Assembly (NCBI GenBank): GCA_034522155.1
Contig: JAXHLP010000006.1
Location: forward strand, 62,001 to 126,000
Origin: Salinilacustrithrix sp034522155
GTDB lineage: Bacteria > Actinomycetota > Acidimicrobiia > Acidimicrobiales > Salinilacustritrichaceae
Direction: 5' to 3'
DNA length: 64,000 bases
Shown: positions 55,384 through 63,827 of the stretch, one piece after another
How the letters are laid out: every line of letters begins with the position of its first letter
Numbering within the stretch: position 1 is the first letter of the stretch
Program-made: the position numbers and the translations under genes
The notes under the pieces: model-generated
The model's input: the letters and a program-made list of their open reading frames with translations, nothing else
What the model was told of the DNA's origin: nothing
The model's database searches: none

Positions 55384-56622
55384 ATGGACCACACACGAGG
55401 CCACGAGCGAGCCGTCGGACCATTGCCGTCCCGGAGTGGCCCGTTGACCGACATCCGGGTCATCGATCTCACGGCCGCGCTGTCCGGGCCGTTCTGCACG
55501 ATGCTGCTGGCCGATCTCGGCGCCGACGTGATCAAGGTCGAGCCACCCAAGGGCGACTTCACCCGCGGCGGCGGCCCGTTCACCAAGGGAGACACCGAAC
55601 GCAACTACGGCGGCTACTTCGCCAGCGTCAACCGGTCGAAGCGCAGCATCGTGCTCGACCTGAAGCAGGACGCCGACCGTGACACGTTGCGCGACCTGGT
55701 CCGCGACGCCGACGTCGTCGTCGAGAACTTCCGGGTCGGGGTGCTCGAGGGGCTCGACCTGGGCTACGAGGCACTGGCCGAGATCAACCCCCGCTTGGTC
55801 TACGGCGCGGTCCGGGGCTTCGGCGACCCACGAACCGGTGAGAGCCCGTACGCCGACTGGCCCGCGTTCGACGTCATCGCACAGGCGATGAGTGGTCTGG
55901 TGGCCACCACCGGCGAGCCCGGCACGTTCGGGACCCGTGTCGGCCCGAGCGTCGGCGACACCTATCCGGCCACGCTGCTCGCGCTCGGCATCGTGTCCGC
56001 GGTCCATGAGGCGCGCCGGACGGGGCAGGGGCAGTTCGTCGACGTCGCCATGTACGACGGGCTCGTCGCCATGTGCGAGGAGACCATCTACCGGTGGAGC
56101 TACTGGGGCCGCCACGACGAGCCCCACGGCACCATGCACCCGATCCACATCCCGTTCGGGCTCTTCTCGACCAGCGACGGCGCGGTCGCCATGGCCGCGC
56201 CCACCAACCACTGGCCCGTGTTGTGCGAGATCATGGAGCGTCCCGACCTGATCGACGACGAGCGCACCCGCGACAACCGCGCCCGCAACGCCAACCGCGA
56301 GCTGGTGATGGAAGTCGTCGAGGGATGGTTGGCCGAGCGGACCACCGCTGAAGTCCTCGGGTCGCTGGGCGGCCGGGTCCCGGTCGGACCGGTCAACTCC
56401 AACGAGATGCTCTTCGACGACCCCCACCTGCAGGAGCGCGAGATGCTCGTGGCGCTGAAGACGCCCGGTGCCGACCGCCCGACCGTGTTCGCCAACTCGG
56501 CGATCAAGTTCAGCCGCACACCCTCGGGGGTGAACCGACGCGCCCCGCTGCTCGGGGAGCACGGTGACGAGGTGCGGGCGGAGGTGCAGGAACGGCGGGA
56601 GCGCGGAGCGACGCGTCCCTGA
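55384..56622 (+). CDS. Type III (CaiB/BaiF) CoA transferase
   Basis: A 412-aa family III CoA transferase, moving CoA between carboxylic acids through an aspartyl-CoA intermediate. The N-terminal motif RVIDLTAALSGPFCTMLLADLGADVIK and the catalytic Asp in GPSVGDTYPA are present. FLFSTSD-like HIPFGLFSTSDGAVAMA is typical. The ATG at 55384 lies 7 nt after TACCGT, suggesting a leaderless message. It ends 10 bp from the convergent SDR, which is the last gene of the minus-strand operon. The acceptor acid is unknown. Confidence 0.9.
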   Translation: MDHTRGHERAVGPLPSRSGPLTDIRVIDLTAALSGPFCTMLLADLGADVIKVEPPKGDFTRGGGPFTKGDTERNYGGYFASVNRSKRSIVLDLKQDADRDTLRDLVRDADVVVENFRVGVLEGLDLGYEALAEINPRLVYGAVRGFGDPRTGESPYADWPAFDVIAQAMSGLVATTGEPGTFGTRVGPSVGDTYPATLLALGIVSAVHEARRTGQGQFVDVAMYDGLVAMCEETIYRWSYWGRHDEPHGTMHPIHIPFGLFSTSDGAVAMAAPTNHWPVLCEIMERPDLIDDERTRDNRARNANRELVMEVVEGWLAERTTAEVLGSLGGRVPVGPVNSNEMLFDDPHLQEREMLVALKTPGADRPTVFANSAIKFSRTPSGVNRRAPLLGEHGDEVRAEVQERRERGATRP

Positions 56623-56632
56623 CGCTCTCGTC

Positions 56633-57376
56633 TCACGTCACGGCGCCGCCGTTGACCCCGATGACCTGCCCGGTGACGTAGCTCGCGGCGTCCGAGCACA
56701 GGTACGCGCACATCGCGCCGATGTCGTCGGGAGCCCCGAGCCGCCCGACCGGGGTCATGCGGGCCAGCATCTCGTCGTCCGGGACGTGCCCTTCGGCCTG
56801 TGCCTCGCGGAACATCGGCGTGTCGACGACGGCCGGTGGGATGGTGTTGGCGGTGATCCCCTTCGAGCCGTACTCCAGGGCGACTGCCTTGGTGAGCGCG
56901 ATCACACCGCCCTTCGAGGCGGAGTAGTGGCCCTGGCGTCGCGAGCCGGCCTGCCCGGCGGCCGACGAGATGGTCACGATGCGACCCCAGCCGGCCCCGA
57001 CCATGTCGGGCAGCGCGAGCTGGATGCAGTGGAACGTGCCGGTGAGGTTCACCCGCAGCGTCCGCTCCCATTCTTCGACGGTGATGTCGGTGAATCTCAC
57101 GAAGCTGGCGACGGCGGCACTGGTCACGAGGATCGCGATCGGCCCGAGCTGGGTTCGTACCTGCTCGTACGCGCGGTCGACCGCCTCCCGGTCGGCGACG
57201 TCGACCTGGAGCCCGATGGATCGCACGCCGGCCCCGGTGAGGTGGTCAGCGGTCGCGAGCGCCGCCTCGCCGTCGAGGTCGAGCACCGCGACATCCGAAC
57301 CCGCCGCGGCGAGGTGCTCGCAGGCGGAGCGCCCCATCCCCGATGCTCCACCGGTCACTACCGCGACACGACTCAC
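56633..57376 (-). CDS. Short-chain dehydrogenase/reductase (SDR)
   Basis: A 247-aa SDR with TGGASGMGRSA, catalytic Ser in ISSAAGQA and YSASK. The second strand ends VLDLDGEA with Asp, indicating NAD preference. In the position of the usual NNAG it has TSAAV, a notable departure from that structural motif. It is the last gene of the six-gene minus operon; 47 bp separate it from the synthetase upstream. A 3-hydroxyacyl-CoA dehydrogenase role is likely from context. Confidence 0.88.
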   Translation of the reverse strand: MSRVAVVTGGASGMGRSACEHLAAAGSDVAVLDLDGEAALATADHLTGAGVRSIGLQVDVADREAVDRAYEQVRTQLGPIAILVTSAAVASFVRFTDITVEEWERTLRVNLTGTFHCIQLALPDMVGAGWGRIVTISSAAGQAGSRRQGHYSASKGGVIALTKAVALEYGSKGITANTIPPAVVDTPMFREAQAEGHVPDDEMLARMTPVGRLGAPDDIGAMCAYLCSDAASYVTGQVIGVNGGAVT

Positions 57377-57423
57377 GCCATTGTCTCCTTCGCCATCGAC
57401 TGCTGCCTACGACGGGCTGATCC

Positions 57424-59058
57424 TCAATCGGCCTGCTCACGCAGTCGGGCTCGCAGGTCGACCTTGCGGATCTTGCCCGATGGCGTGCGGGGGAAGTCGT
57501 CGACGATCGAGATCTCCTCGGGCCACTTCTGCCGGGTGACGCCGGCCGCCTCGAGGTGGCCGGTGAGCGTGGGCAGATCGATCGGCTCGGCGTCGGCCTG
57601 CATTCGGATCACCGCGCAGGCGCGTTCGCCGAGACGGCCGTCGGGGGCGGCCACCACGGCGACCTCGGCCACGCCCGGCACGACGGCGACGCGGTCCTCG
57701 ATCTCGGCGGCCGACAGGTTCTCGCCACCCCGGATGATGATGTCCTTCACCCGGTCGGTGATGGTGAGGAACCCGTCCCCGTCGAGGATGCCGATGTCGC
57801 CGGTGCGGTACCAGCCCTCGTCGTCGAACGCGTCGTTGAGCGCAGGGTTCGTGTACCCCATGCACAGGTCGGGCCCGCGCGACACGATCTCGCCCGGCTC
57901 ACCCGCAGCGACCTCGTTGCCGTCGGCGTCGACGAGGCGGAGTTCCACACCGGGCAGGGCTCGACCGTCGGTCCGGTGCCGCTTCTCGGGAGGGTCCTCG
58001 TAGGTGGAACCGCTGATCGAGGGGTGCTCGGTCGAGCCGTAGGCGCGGATGATCCTGATGCCCCACGATTCGGCCCGCTCGCCGAGCGCGATCGGCACGG
58101 GGGCGCCGCCGAGTCCGATGTAGGGCATGTTGGCGGCGTGCTCGGGGGTGAAGTCGGGGTGGTCGAGGAGGGTCGACAGGAACACCGACGCACCGGTGCC
58201 GCCGCCGATGCCGTGCTCGGCCATGACTTCGAGCGCGTGTCCCGGGTCCCACCGGTCGATGAGGTGGATCGGGTTGGCGAGCCACAGCGGGCTCAGGACC
58301 GCGCCGAGCATCCCGGTCGCGTGCGTGACGGGTGAGCCCATGAGGTTGGCCATGTCGGGCTTGGCCATGCCGTTGATGTGGGCGAGCTCGGCGAGCAGCG
58401 TCCGGTGGTCGTGGATCACGCCCTTCGGGTCGCTCGTGGTGCCCGAGGTGTAGGCGAGCACCACGGCGTCTGCCGGTGCGACCTCGGGGAGGTCGGTGGC
58501 CGGTTCGTGTGCGGCGACCTCGTCCCAGGCCACACGTCGCACGGCGTCGGGCGCCGGGGCATCGGCCCCCTCGCCGACGACGACGTGGAGGCGGAGCCCG
58601 TCGATCTGTCGTTCATCGACGATGGTGGTGTAGTCGACGTAGCCGAACGAGGCCGGGGAGATGTAGGCCTCGGCCCCGCACTCGTCGAGGATGAAGGCGA
58701 CCTCGGCGGCCCCGTAGATGTGCACGATCGGCACGAGTACGTAGCCGCCCATGGCCAGCGCGGCGAACGACACCACGGCCTCGCGCCAGTTGGGGATCTG
58801 GAAGGCGATGACGGCGCCGGGTTCGAGCCCCTCGCCGCGCAGCAAGCTCACCAACCGGCGGGCCTCGTCGTCGATGTCGGCGAAGGTGCCCTGCCACTGG
58901 TTCGTTCGCGAGTGGGTGGCGACCGTCGTGTCGGGTGCATCGGCCAGCCACGTCGCGACCTGGCCGCCGAGGGTCTCCTCGGTCCACCAGCCATCACGCA
59001 CATACCGCGTCTCCAGCGCGGCCGGCACATCCCGTTTGCTCCACTTCACCGGACTCAT
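57424..59058 (-). CDS. Acyl-CoA synthetase (AMP-forming)
   Basis: A 544-aa ANL-superfamily enzyme with LAYTSGTTSDPKGV (P-loop), RAYGSTEHPSI (A5), GWYRTGDIGILDGDG (A7), GGENLSAAEIE (A8) and TPSGKIRKVDLRARL with the catalytic lysine. It resembles cyclohexanecarboxylate- and medium-chain-type synthetases of actinobacterial gene clusters; the acid is unknown. It follows the short ACAD by 37 bp on the minus strand. Confidence 0.92.
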   Translation of the reverse strand: MSPVKWSKRDVPAALETRYVRDGWWTEETLGGQVATWLADAPDTTVATHSRTNQWQGTFADIDDEARRLVSLLRGEGLEPGAVIAFQIPNWREAVVSFAALAMGGYVLVPIVHIYGAAEVAFILDECGAEAYISPASFGYVDYTTIVDERQIDGLRLHVVVGEGADAPAPDAVRRVAWDEVAAHEPATDLPEVAPADAVVLAYTSGTTSDPKGVIHDHRTLLAELAHINGMAKPDMANLMGSPVTHATGMLGAVLSPLWLANPIHLIDRWDPGHALEVMAEHGIGGGTGASVFLSTLLDHPDFTPEHAANMPYIGLGGAPVPIALGERAESWGIRIIRAYGSTEHPSISGSTYEDPPEKRHRTDGRALPGVELRLVDADGNEVAAGEPGEIVSRGPDLCMGYTNPALNDAFDDEGWYRTGDIGILDGDGFLTITDRVKDIIIRGGENLSAAEIEDRVAVVPGVAEVAVVAAPDGRLGERACAVIRMQADAEPIDLPTLTGHLEAAGVTRQKWPEEISIVDDFPRTPSGKIRKVDLRARLREQAD

Positions 59059-59095
59059 GTCGCGACCCCCTGTGGCGCTGGTGCGTGTGCCCGTC

Positions 59096-60082
59096 TCAGA
59101 GCTCGAACAGACGTGGCGCCGTGCCCCGGGCGAGCAGGTCTTCGCCGATCGTCGTCGGCAGCGAGCTGGCCGACCCGAAGAGGCCCTCGATCACCACCGT
59201 GCGCTTCATCCAGCGCTGGAAGTCGTGCTCGGTGGTGAAGCCGATCCCGGCCAGCACCTGTTGGGCGTGCTTGCTCGCGGTACGGGCGGCCGAGCCGGCG
59301 AGTGACTTGGCCAGCGCCGCGAGCATCGGGTCGCTGTCGTCGGTGCAGGCGCCCGCGACGGATGCTGCGCCCTCGATCTGGACCAGGGTCTCGGACAGCT
59401 TGTGGCGGATCGCCTGGAACGAGGCGATGGCTCGGCCGAACTGCACCCGCTCCAGGGCGTGCTCCCGGGCCTGGTCGAGCATCCAGCGGGACGATGCGAC
59501 GAGCTGGTGGGCCAATGCCACCTGGGCGGCGGCGACGGCGCCCGGCCACGTGCCGCCCGGGGTCTCGGCGTTCGTGTCCGCCGCGGCGATCGTGGCCCGG
59601 AGGCGCCGGTGACCCCCGTCGGGATCGATGCCTCCGACCGGCGCGACGTCGACTTTCGAGGGGTCCACGCGCACGAGCTCCACGGCCTGGTCGCTGGCAA
59701 CGGCGAGCACGATGCTCGTGGCGGTGTCGATCCGTGGGGAGACGAGCCCGTCCACGACGATCTGTTCGTCGTCGCGGCGCGCTGGTGTCGTCGTGCGCTG
59801 CGTCGGCGGCAGGGCCACACCGGTCGTGGCCGACACGTCGAGGCCGAGCGCGTGGGCGAGGACGTCGTCGAGCGCACCCGAGGTCGTGCCCGTGGCGCCG
59901 AGCGCGGTGAACACGGTTGCGGCGCCCTGGGTCGGTGCGGCCTCGAGCAGCTCGGGCCATCCGAGCTCGAACAACGCCTGGTCGATCGTGGACGGGTCCG
60001 GCGCCGCGGCCATCGCCGACTCGAAGCTGGTGGCGAGCATGGCCAGATCGTCGGCGTCGAGGTGGTCCATCTGGTCGGTCAT
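59096..60082 (-). CDS. Short, divergent acyl-CoA dehydrogenase partner subunit
   Basis: A 328-aa ACAD-like protein, about 50 residues shorter than normal. The N-terminal and middle domains are reduced, and I see no T-E-P-x-A-G-S-D FAD loop. The C-terminal helical domain is recognisable (ERVQFGRAIASFQAIRHKLSETLVQIEG and QVLAGIGFTTEHDFQRWMKR). It is coupled to the full-length ACAD upstream (ATGA at 60079), the layout of heteromeric ACADs in which one chain supplies much of the FAD site. It may be the degenerate subunit. Confidence 0.85.
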   Translation of the reverse strand: MTDQMDHLDADDLAMLATSFESAMAAAPDPSTIDQALFELGWPELLEAAPTQGAATVFTALGATGTTSGALDDVLAHALGLDVSATTGVALPPTQRTTTPARRDDEQIVVDGLVSPRIDTATSIVLAVASDQAVELVRVDPSKVDVAPVGGIDPDGGHRRLRATIAAADTNAETPGGTWPGAVAAAQVALAHQLVASSRWMLDQAREHALERVQFGRAIASFQAIRHKLSETLVQIEGAASVAGACTDDSDPMLAALAKSLAGSAARTASKHAQQVLAGIGFTTEHDFQRWMKRTVVIEGLFGSASSLPTTIGEDLLARGTAPRLFEL

Positions 60083-61236
60083 GCCTCGCGTCCCAGTTCG
60101 AGCAGACGGTTGGCGACGATGTTGCGCTGGATCTCGCCGGTACCGCCGTAGATGGTCGCGGCCTTCGAGTACAGGTAGTCGACCCGCCACATCTCGGCGA
60201 CGGGGCCGTCGTCGAACTCGATCGTGCCGCCGAGCAGGCCCCGTGCCGTCTCCAGCAGCTCCTGTTCGGCCGACGCGATGAGGATCTTGTCGACCGACGT
60301 CTCGGCGCCGAGCGTGCCGCCCTCGGCGAGCCGGTACTGGGTGTCGCGGGATCGGCTCCGGAACGCCACGACCGACTGGAACGCCTGGCCGAGTGCCTGG
60401 GCGGCGGTGGGGGAGCGGTCCGGTGACTCGGCGACGTGTTCGACCAGCTGCGCGCATCGCCCGTGGAGCACGGCGCCGCGGTGCCAGAACGTCGTCGAGC
60501 GCTCGTAGGGGAGGATGTCCATGGCGACCTTCCAGCCGCCGTCGACCGCGCCGAGCAGGCGCTCCTCGGGGACGAACACGTCGTCGTAGAACACCTCGGC
60601 GAACTCGGGTCGGCCGTGCTGGGTCTCGATGGGGCGGGTGGTGATACCCGGCGAGTCCATGTCGATGAACAGCGCGGTGATCCCCCGGTGTCGGCTCTCG
60701 GCGTCGCCGGTGCGGGTCAGCAGGACGCAGCGCTCGCTGTACTGGGCGAAGCTGGTCCACACCTTCTGGCCGTTGACCAGCCAGCCGCCATCGGTCGGCG
60801 TCGCCCGGCATGCCAGTGAGGCGAGGTCGCTGCCGGTGCCCGGTTCGGAGAAGCCCTGACACCACAGCTCGTCGCCGCGCAGGAACGGCGGCACCATCTC
60901 GGCCACGAGCGCTCCGGACCCGAAGGTGGAGATGGTCGGGGCCAGCACCTCGATCATCGTCCACAGACTGGCGTCGGCGAGCGCGCGGGTGGCGATCTCC
61001 TCGCCCACGATCGCACGCAGCATCGAGGGTCCACCGAGCCCACCGACCGACTCGGGCCAGCCGTAGCGACCGAAGTCGGCATCCCACAGGGCCCGCTTCA
61101 CGGTCTTGTAGTGGGCCAGCTCCTCGTCGAGGGTGCCGTAGCCGTCGTGGGGTGGCGTCAGGGTGTCGGCGTTCGCGTTCAACCACGTCGCGAGCTCGCG
61201 GCGGAAGCTCCCCGCGTCCGGGAGGTCGGCGTTCAT
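60079..61236 (-). CDS. Acyl-CoA dehydrogenase, full-length subunit of coupled pair
   Basis: A 385-aa ACAD with QGFSEPGTGSDLASLACRA for FAD contact, RGPF-like segments replaced by RSRSRDTQYRLAEGG, and IYGGTGEIQRNIVANRLLELG at the end. The GGTGE form lacks the glutamate of EGTNE enzymes, as in many steroid-type FadE proteins, where the base lies elsewhere. It overlaps the amidohydrolase upstream (ATGA at 61233) and the short ACAD downstream, so three genes are coupled in a row. Confidence 0.9.
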   Translation of the reverse strand: MNADLPDAGSFRRELATWLNANADTLTPPHDGYGTLDEELAHYKTVKRALWDADFGRYGWPESVGGLGGPSMLRAIVGEEIATRALADASLWTMIEVLAPTISTFGSGALVAEMVPPFLRGDELWCQGFSEPGTGSDLASLACRATPTDGGWLVNGQKVWTSFAQYSERCVLLTRTGDAESRHRGITALFIDMDSPGITTRPIETQHGRPEFAEVFYDDVFVPEERLLGAVDGGWKVAMDILPYERSTTFWHRGAVLHGRCAQLVEHVAESPDRSPTAAQALGQAFQSVVAFRSRSRDTQYRLAEGGTLGAETSVDKILIASAEQELLETARGLLGGTIEFDDGPVAEMWRVDYLYSKAATIYGGTGEIQRNIVANRLLELGREA

Positions 61237-62474
61237 CGCTTGTCCTTGTACACGGTGCCGTCCTTCATCACGAACTGCACCTGTTGCACCAGCTCGATGT
61301 TCTCGCGCGGGTCGCCGGGCACGCCGATGATGTCGGCCAGCATCCCCGGGGCGATCCGACCGAGGTCTGGCGCGTCGATCAGCTCGGCGCTCACGGTGGT
61401 CGCAGCGCGGATGGCCTGGAGCGGGGTCATCCCCCGCTTCACGAGCACCACGAGCTCCTCGGCGTTGCGGCCGTGGAAGATGGCGGGTGCGTCGCTGCCG
61501 GCGGCGATCTTGACGCCGGCCTCGATGGCGTCGGCCAGCGACTGCCTCGCCTTGGGGAAGATGTCGGCGGCCTTGGCTTGCAGCTCGGGCGGGTGGCGGG
61601 ACACGTCCCAGTTCTCGGTGAGTGCGTTGGTGGACACGAGGAACGTGTCGGTGTCGAGCAGGCGCTGGATGGTGTCGGCCGAGATCATGAAGCCGTGCTC
61701 GATGCAGTCGATGCCCGCGTCGAGGGCGGCGTTCACGGCGTCGTCGCCGTGGCAGTGGGTCGCGACCTTCAGTCCTCGCCGGTGAGCTTCCTCGGCGATG
61801 GCGGCTAGCTCCTCGGTGGAGTACTGCTGGGCGCCGGGCGGGCCGGTGGTGGTCATCACCCCGCCGGACGCGCAGCACTTGATCAGTTCGGCGCCGTGCT
61901 TGATCTGGTAGCGGACGGCGCGGCGGACCTCGTCGACGCCGTCGGCGATGCCCTCCTCGACGGTCATCGGCATGATGTGGGGTGCGACGCCGCTCTGCGC
62001 GCTGGGGTCGAGGTGGCCGCCGGTCGGGCAGATGGCGTGGCCGGCCGGGACCACTCGCGGGCCGTCGACCCACCCCGAGTCGATGGCCTCGCTGAGGGCG
62101 ACGTCGAGCAGGTAGCCGCCGGTCTTGACGAACAGGCCGAGGTTCCGCACGGTCGTGTAGCCGGCCCGCAGGGTGCGTTGGCCGTTGGCCAGCGCCCGCA
62201 ACGTCATCTTGGCCGGATCGACGCGCATGGGGTCGGCGAGGGTCGCCCCCTTGCCGCCGAGCACGAGGTCGACCTCCATGTCCATCAGGCCGGGGATGAG
62301 CGTGAGCTCGGGCAGCTCGACGACCTGGTCGGCGTCAGCGGTGGCGCTGGCATCGCTGTCGATCGAGGTGATGCGGTTGCCCTCGACGCAGACGTACGCG
62401 CCGTCGAGCACGTCGCCGGTGTCGATGTCGAGCACGCCCTCGGCATGCAGGACGGTGATGGTCGGGTCAGCCAT
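61233..62474 (-). CDS. Amidohydrolase-family protein lacking the HxH metal motif
   Basis: A 413-aa protein of the imidazolonepropionase/Xaa-Pro-dipeptidase-like amidohydrolases. Where the family has PGLIDxHxH, this reads IPGLMDMEVDLVLGG: both histidines are replaced (Glu and Asp). The remaining ligands look intact: Lys in ELIKCCASGGVMT, His in THCHGDDAV, His in CIEHGFM and the catalytic Asp in AAGSDAPA. I checked the codons (atg gac atg gag gtc gac ctc), so this is not a reading error on my side. It could be mononuclear or use a changed metal site. It is operonic with ACAD and CoA transferase genes. Confidence 0.88.
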   Translation of the reverse strand: MADPTITVLHAEGVLDIDTGDVLDGAYVCVEGNRITSIDSDASATADADQVVELPELTLIPGLMDMEVDLVLGGKGATLADPMRVDPAKMTLRALANGQRTLRAGYTTVRNLGLFVKTGGYLLDVALSEAIDSGWVDGPRVVPAGHAICPTGGHLDPSAQSGVAPHIMPMTVEEGIADGVDEVRRAVRYQIKHGAELIKCCASGGVMTTTGPPGAQQYSTEELAAIAEEAHRRGLKVATHCHGDDAVNAALDAGIDCIEHGFMISADTIQRLLDTDTFLVSTNALTENWDVSRHPPELQAKAADIFPKARQSLADAIEAGVKIAAGSDAPAIFHGRNAEELVVLVKRGMTPLQAIRAATTVSAELIDAPDLGRIAPGMLADIIGVPGDPRENIELVQQVQFVMKDGTVYKDKR

Positions 62475-62494
62475 GGGTGGTCGGTGTTCCTCTC

Positions 62495-63712
62495 TCAGGC
62501 CACGACGCCGTTGATCTTGAGGTCGAGGACGGCCTCGTCGTCGAGTCCGAGGACCTCGTTGAGGATGCTGTCGCCGTGCTCGTTGAACGCGGGCGCCCGC
62601 TTCGGGGCCGGTGCCCGACCGCCGTAGTGCACGGGAGGGGACACGAGCGTGTACGGACGCTCCTCAGTGTCGACGTAGTCCTGGGTGTAGCCATTGGCGA
62701 CGCTCTGTGGGTCGTCGGCCGCCTCGAGCACGTTCTGCACCACGGCCCACGGTCCCGAGAAGCCCGACAGGATCTCACGCCACTCCGCGAGGTGCCTTGC
62801 CGCGAACTCCTCGGCCAGCAACTCCTTGGCCACGGGTGCGTTCTCGGTGATCGACGCGGTGTCGGCGAAGCGGGGGTCGTCGGCGAGGTCGGGGCGACCG
62901 ACCACCGTGGCCGCCTCGGGCCAGAACTTGGCGGCCTGGAGGCAGGTGAGGGAGATGAGGCGCCCGTCCTTGGTCTCGTAGGTCTCCGAGAGCGGGTTCC
63001 GGATCGGCGCGCCGCTCGGGAAGTTGCCCCACGGGATCTGGGTCTGCTTCGACAGTGCGAGCGCCGCCCCCATCGACCACATGCCCACGCCGAGCAGCGA
63101 GACGTCGACCGTGGTGGCCTCACCGGTGTTGAGCCGATGGAACAGCGCCCCCATGATCCCGCCCGCGATCGTCATGGCGCCGATCGAGTCACCGAACGCC
63201 GGTGCGGGCGGGGGCACCATGCCGCCGCCCTGGCGCATCGACCCCATGGCCACACCGGCGCGAGCCCAGTAGCCCAGCGAGTCGTACGAGCCCTTGTCCG
63301 CGTCGGGTCCCTCCGGACCCTGGCCGGTGCCGCAGACGTAGATGATGTCGGGATTGGCCTCGCGCATGTCGTCGAGGTCGATCCCGAGCTTGGCCCGGAC
63401 CCCGGGCAGCTTGTTGGTGAGGAACACGTCGGAGACTGCGGCGAGGCGGTCCAGGACCTCGCGTCCCTGATCGGCCGAGAGGTCGAGGCCGATGCTCTTC
63501 TTCCCCCGGTTGGAGTGCTCGAGCAACACGTGGGCACCGTCGCCGAAGGAGACGGTGCCGCTCGACGCGAGGCCGCGCATGGCGTCGCCACGCTCCACGT
63601 GTTCGACCTTGATGACCTCGGCACCCCATTCGGCGAGCAGGGCGGAGGCCGCGGGAACGAAGGTGTGTTCGGCGACCTCGAGGATCCGGACTCCTCGCAT
63701 CACATCGGTCAT
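62495..63712 (-). CDS. Type III (CaiB/BaiF) CoA transferase
   Basis: A 405-aa family III CoA transferase. The N-terminal RILEVAEHTFVPAASALLAEWGAEVIK is typical; the catalytic Asp is in PAFGDSIGAMT. It differs from the transferase at 55384 by having FGDS rather than GDTYPA around the catalytic residue, so it probably handles a different acid. It is the first gene of the six-gene minus operon (63712 to 56633) and is 20 bp before the amidohydrolase gene. No clear operator is seen in the 115-bp gap upstream. Confidence 0.9.
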   Translation of the reverse strand: MTDVMRGVRILEVAEHTFVPAASALLAEWGAEVIKVEHVERGDAMRGLASSGTVSFGDGAHVLLEHSNRGKKSIGLDLSADQGREVLDRLAAVSDVFLTNKLPGVRAKLGIDLDDMREANPDIIYVCGTGQGPEGPDADKGSYDSLGYWARAGVAMGSMRQGGGMVPPPAPAFGDSIGAMTIAGGIMGALFHRLNTGEATTVDVSLLGVGMWSMGAALALSKQTQIPWGNFPSGAPIRNPLSETYETKDGRLISLTCLQAAKFWPEAATVVGRPDLADDPRFADTASITENAPVAKELLAEEFAARHLAEWREILSGFSGPWAVVQNVLEAADDPQSVANGYTQDYVDTEERPYTLVSPPVHYGGRAPAPKRAPAFNEHGDSILNEVLGLDDEAVLDLKINGVVA

Positions 63713-63827
63713 GGCGTTGGCCTCCTGGGTTCTGGGCGACGCTCGGCGCGCGCCGTGGTGATGGTGTCGCGTCGCCGCAACTCGGGGATGGGTGCATGGT
63801 GGTTGGATCGACCGGGTCGTCGAGCGT

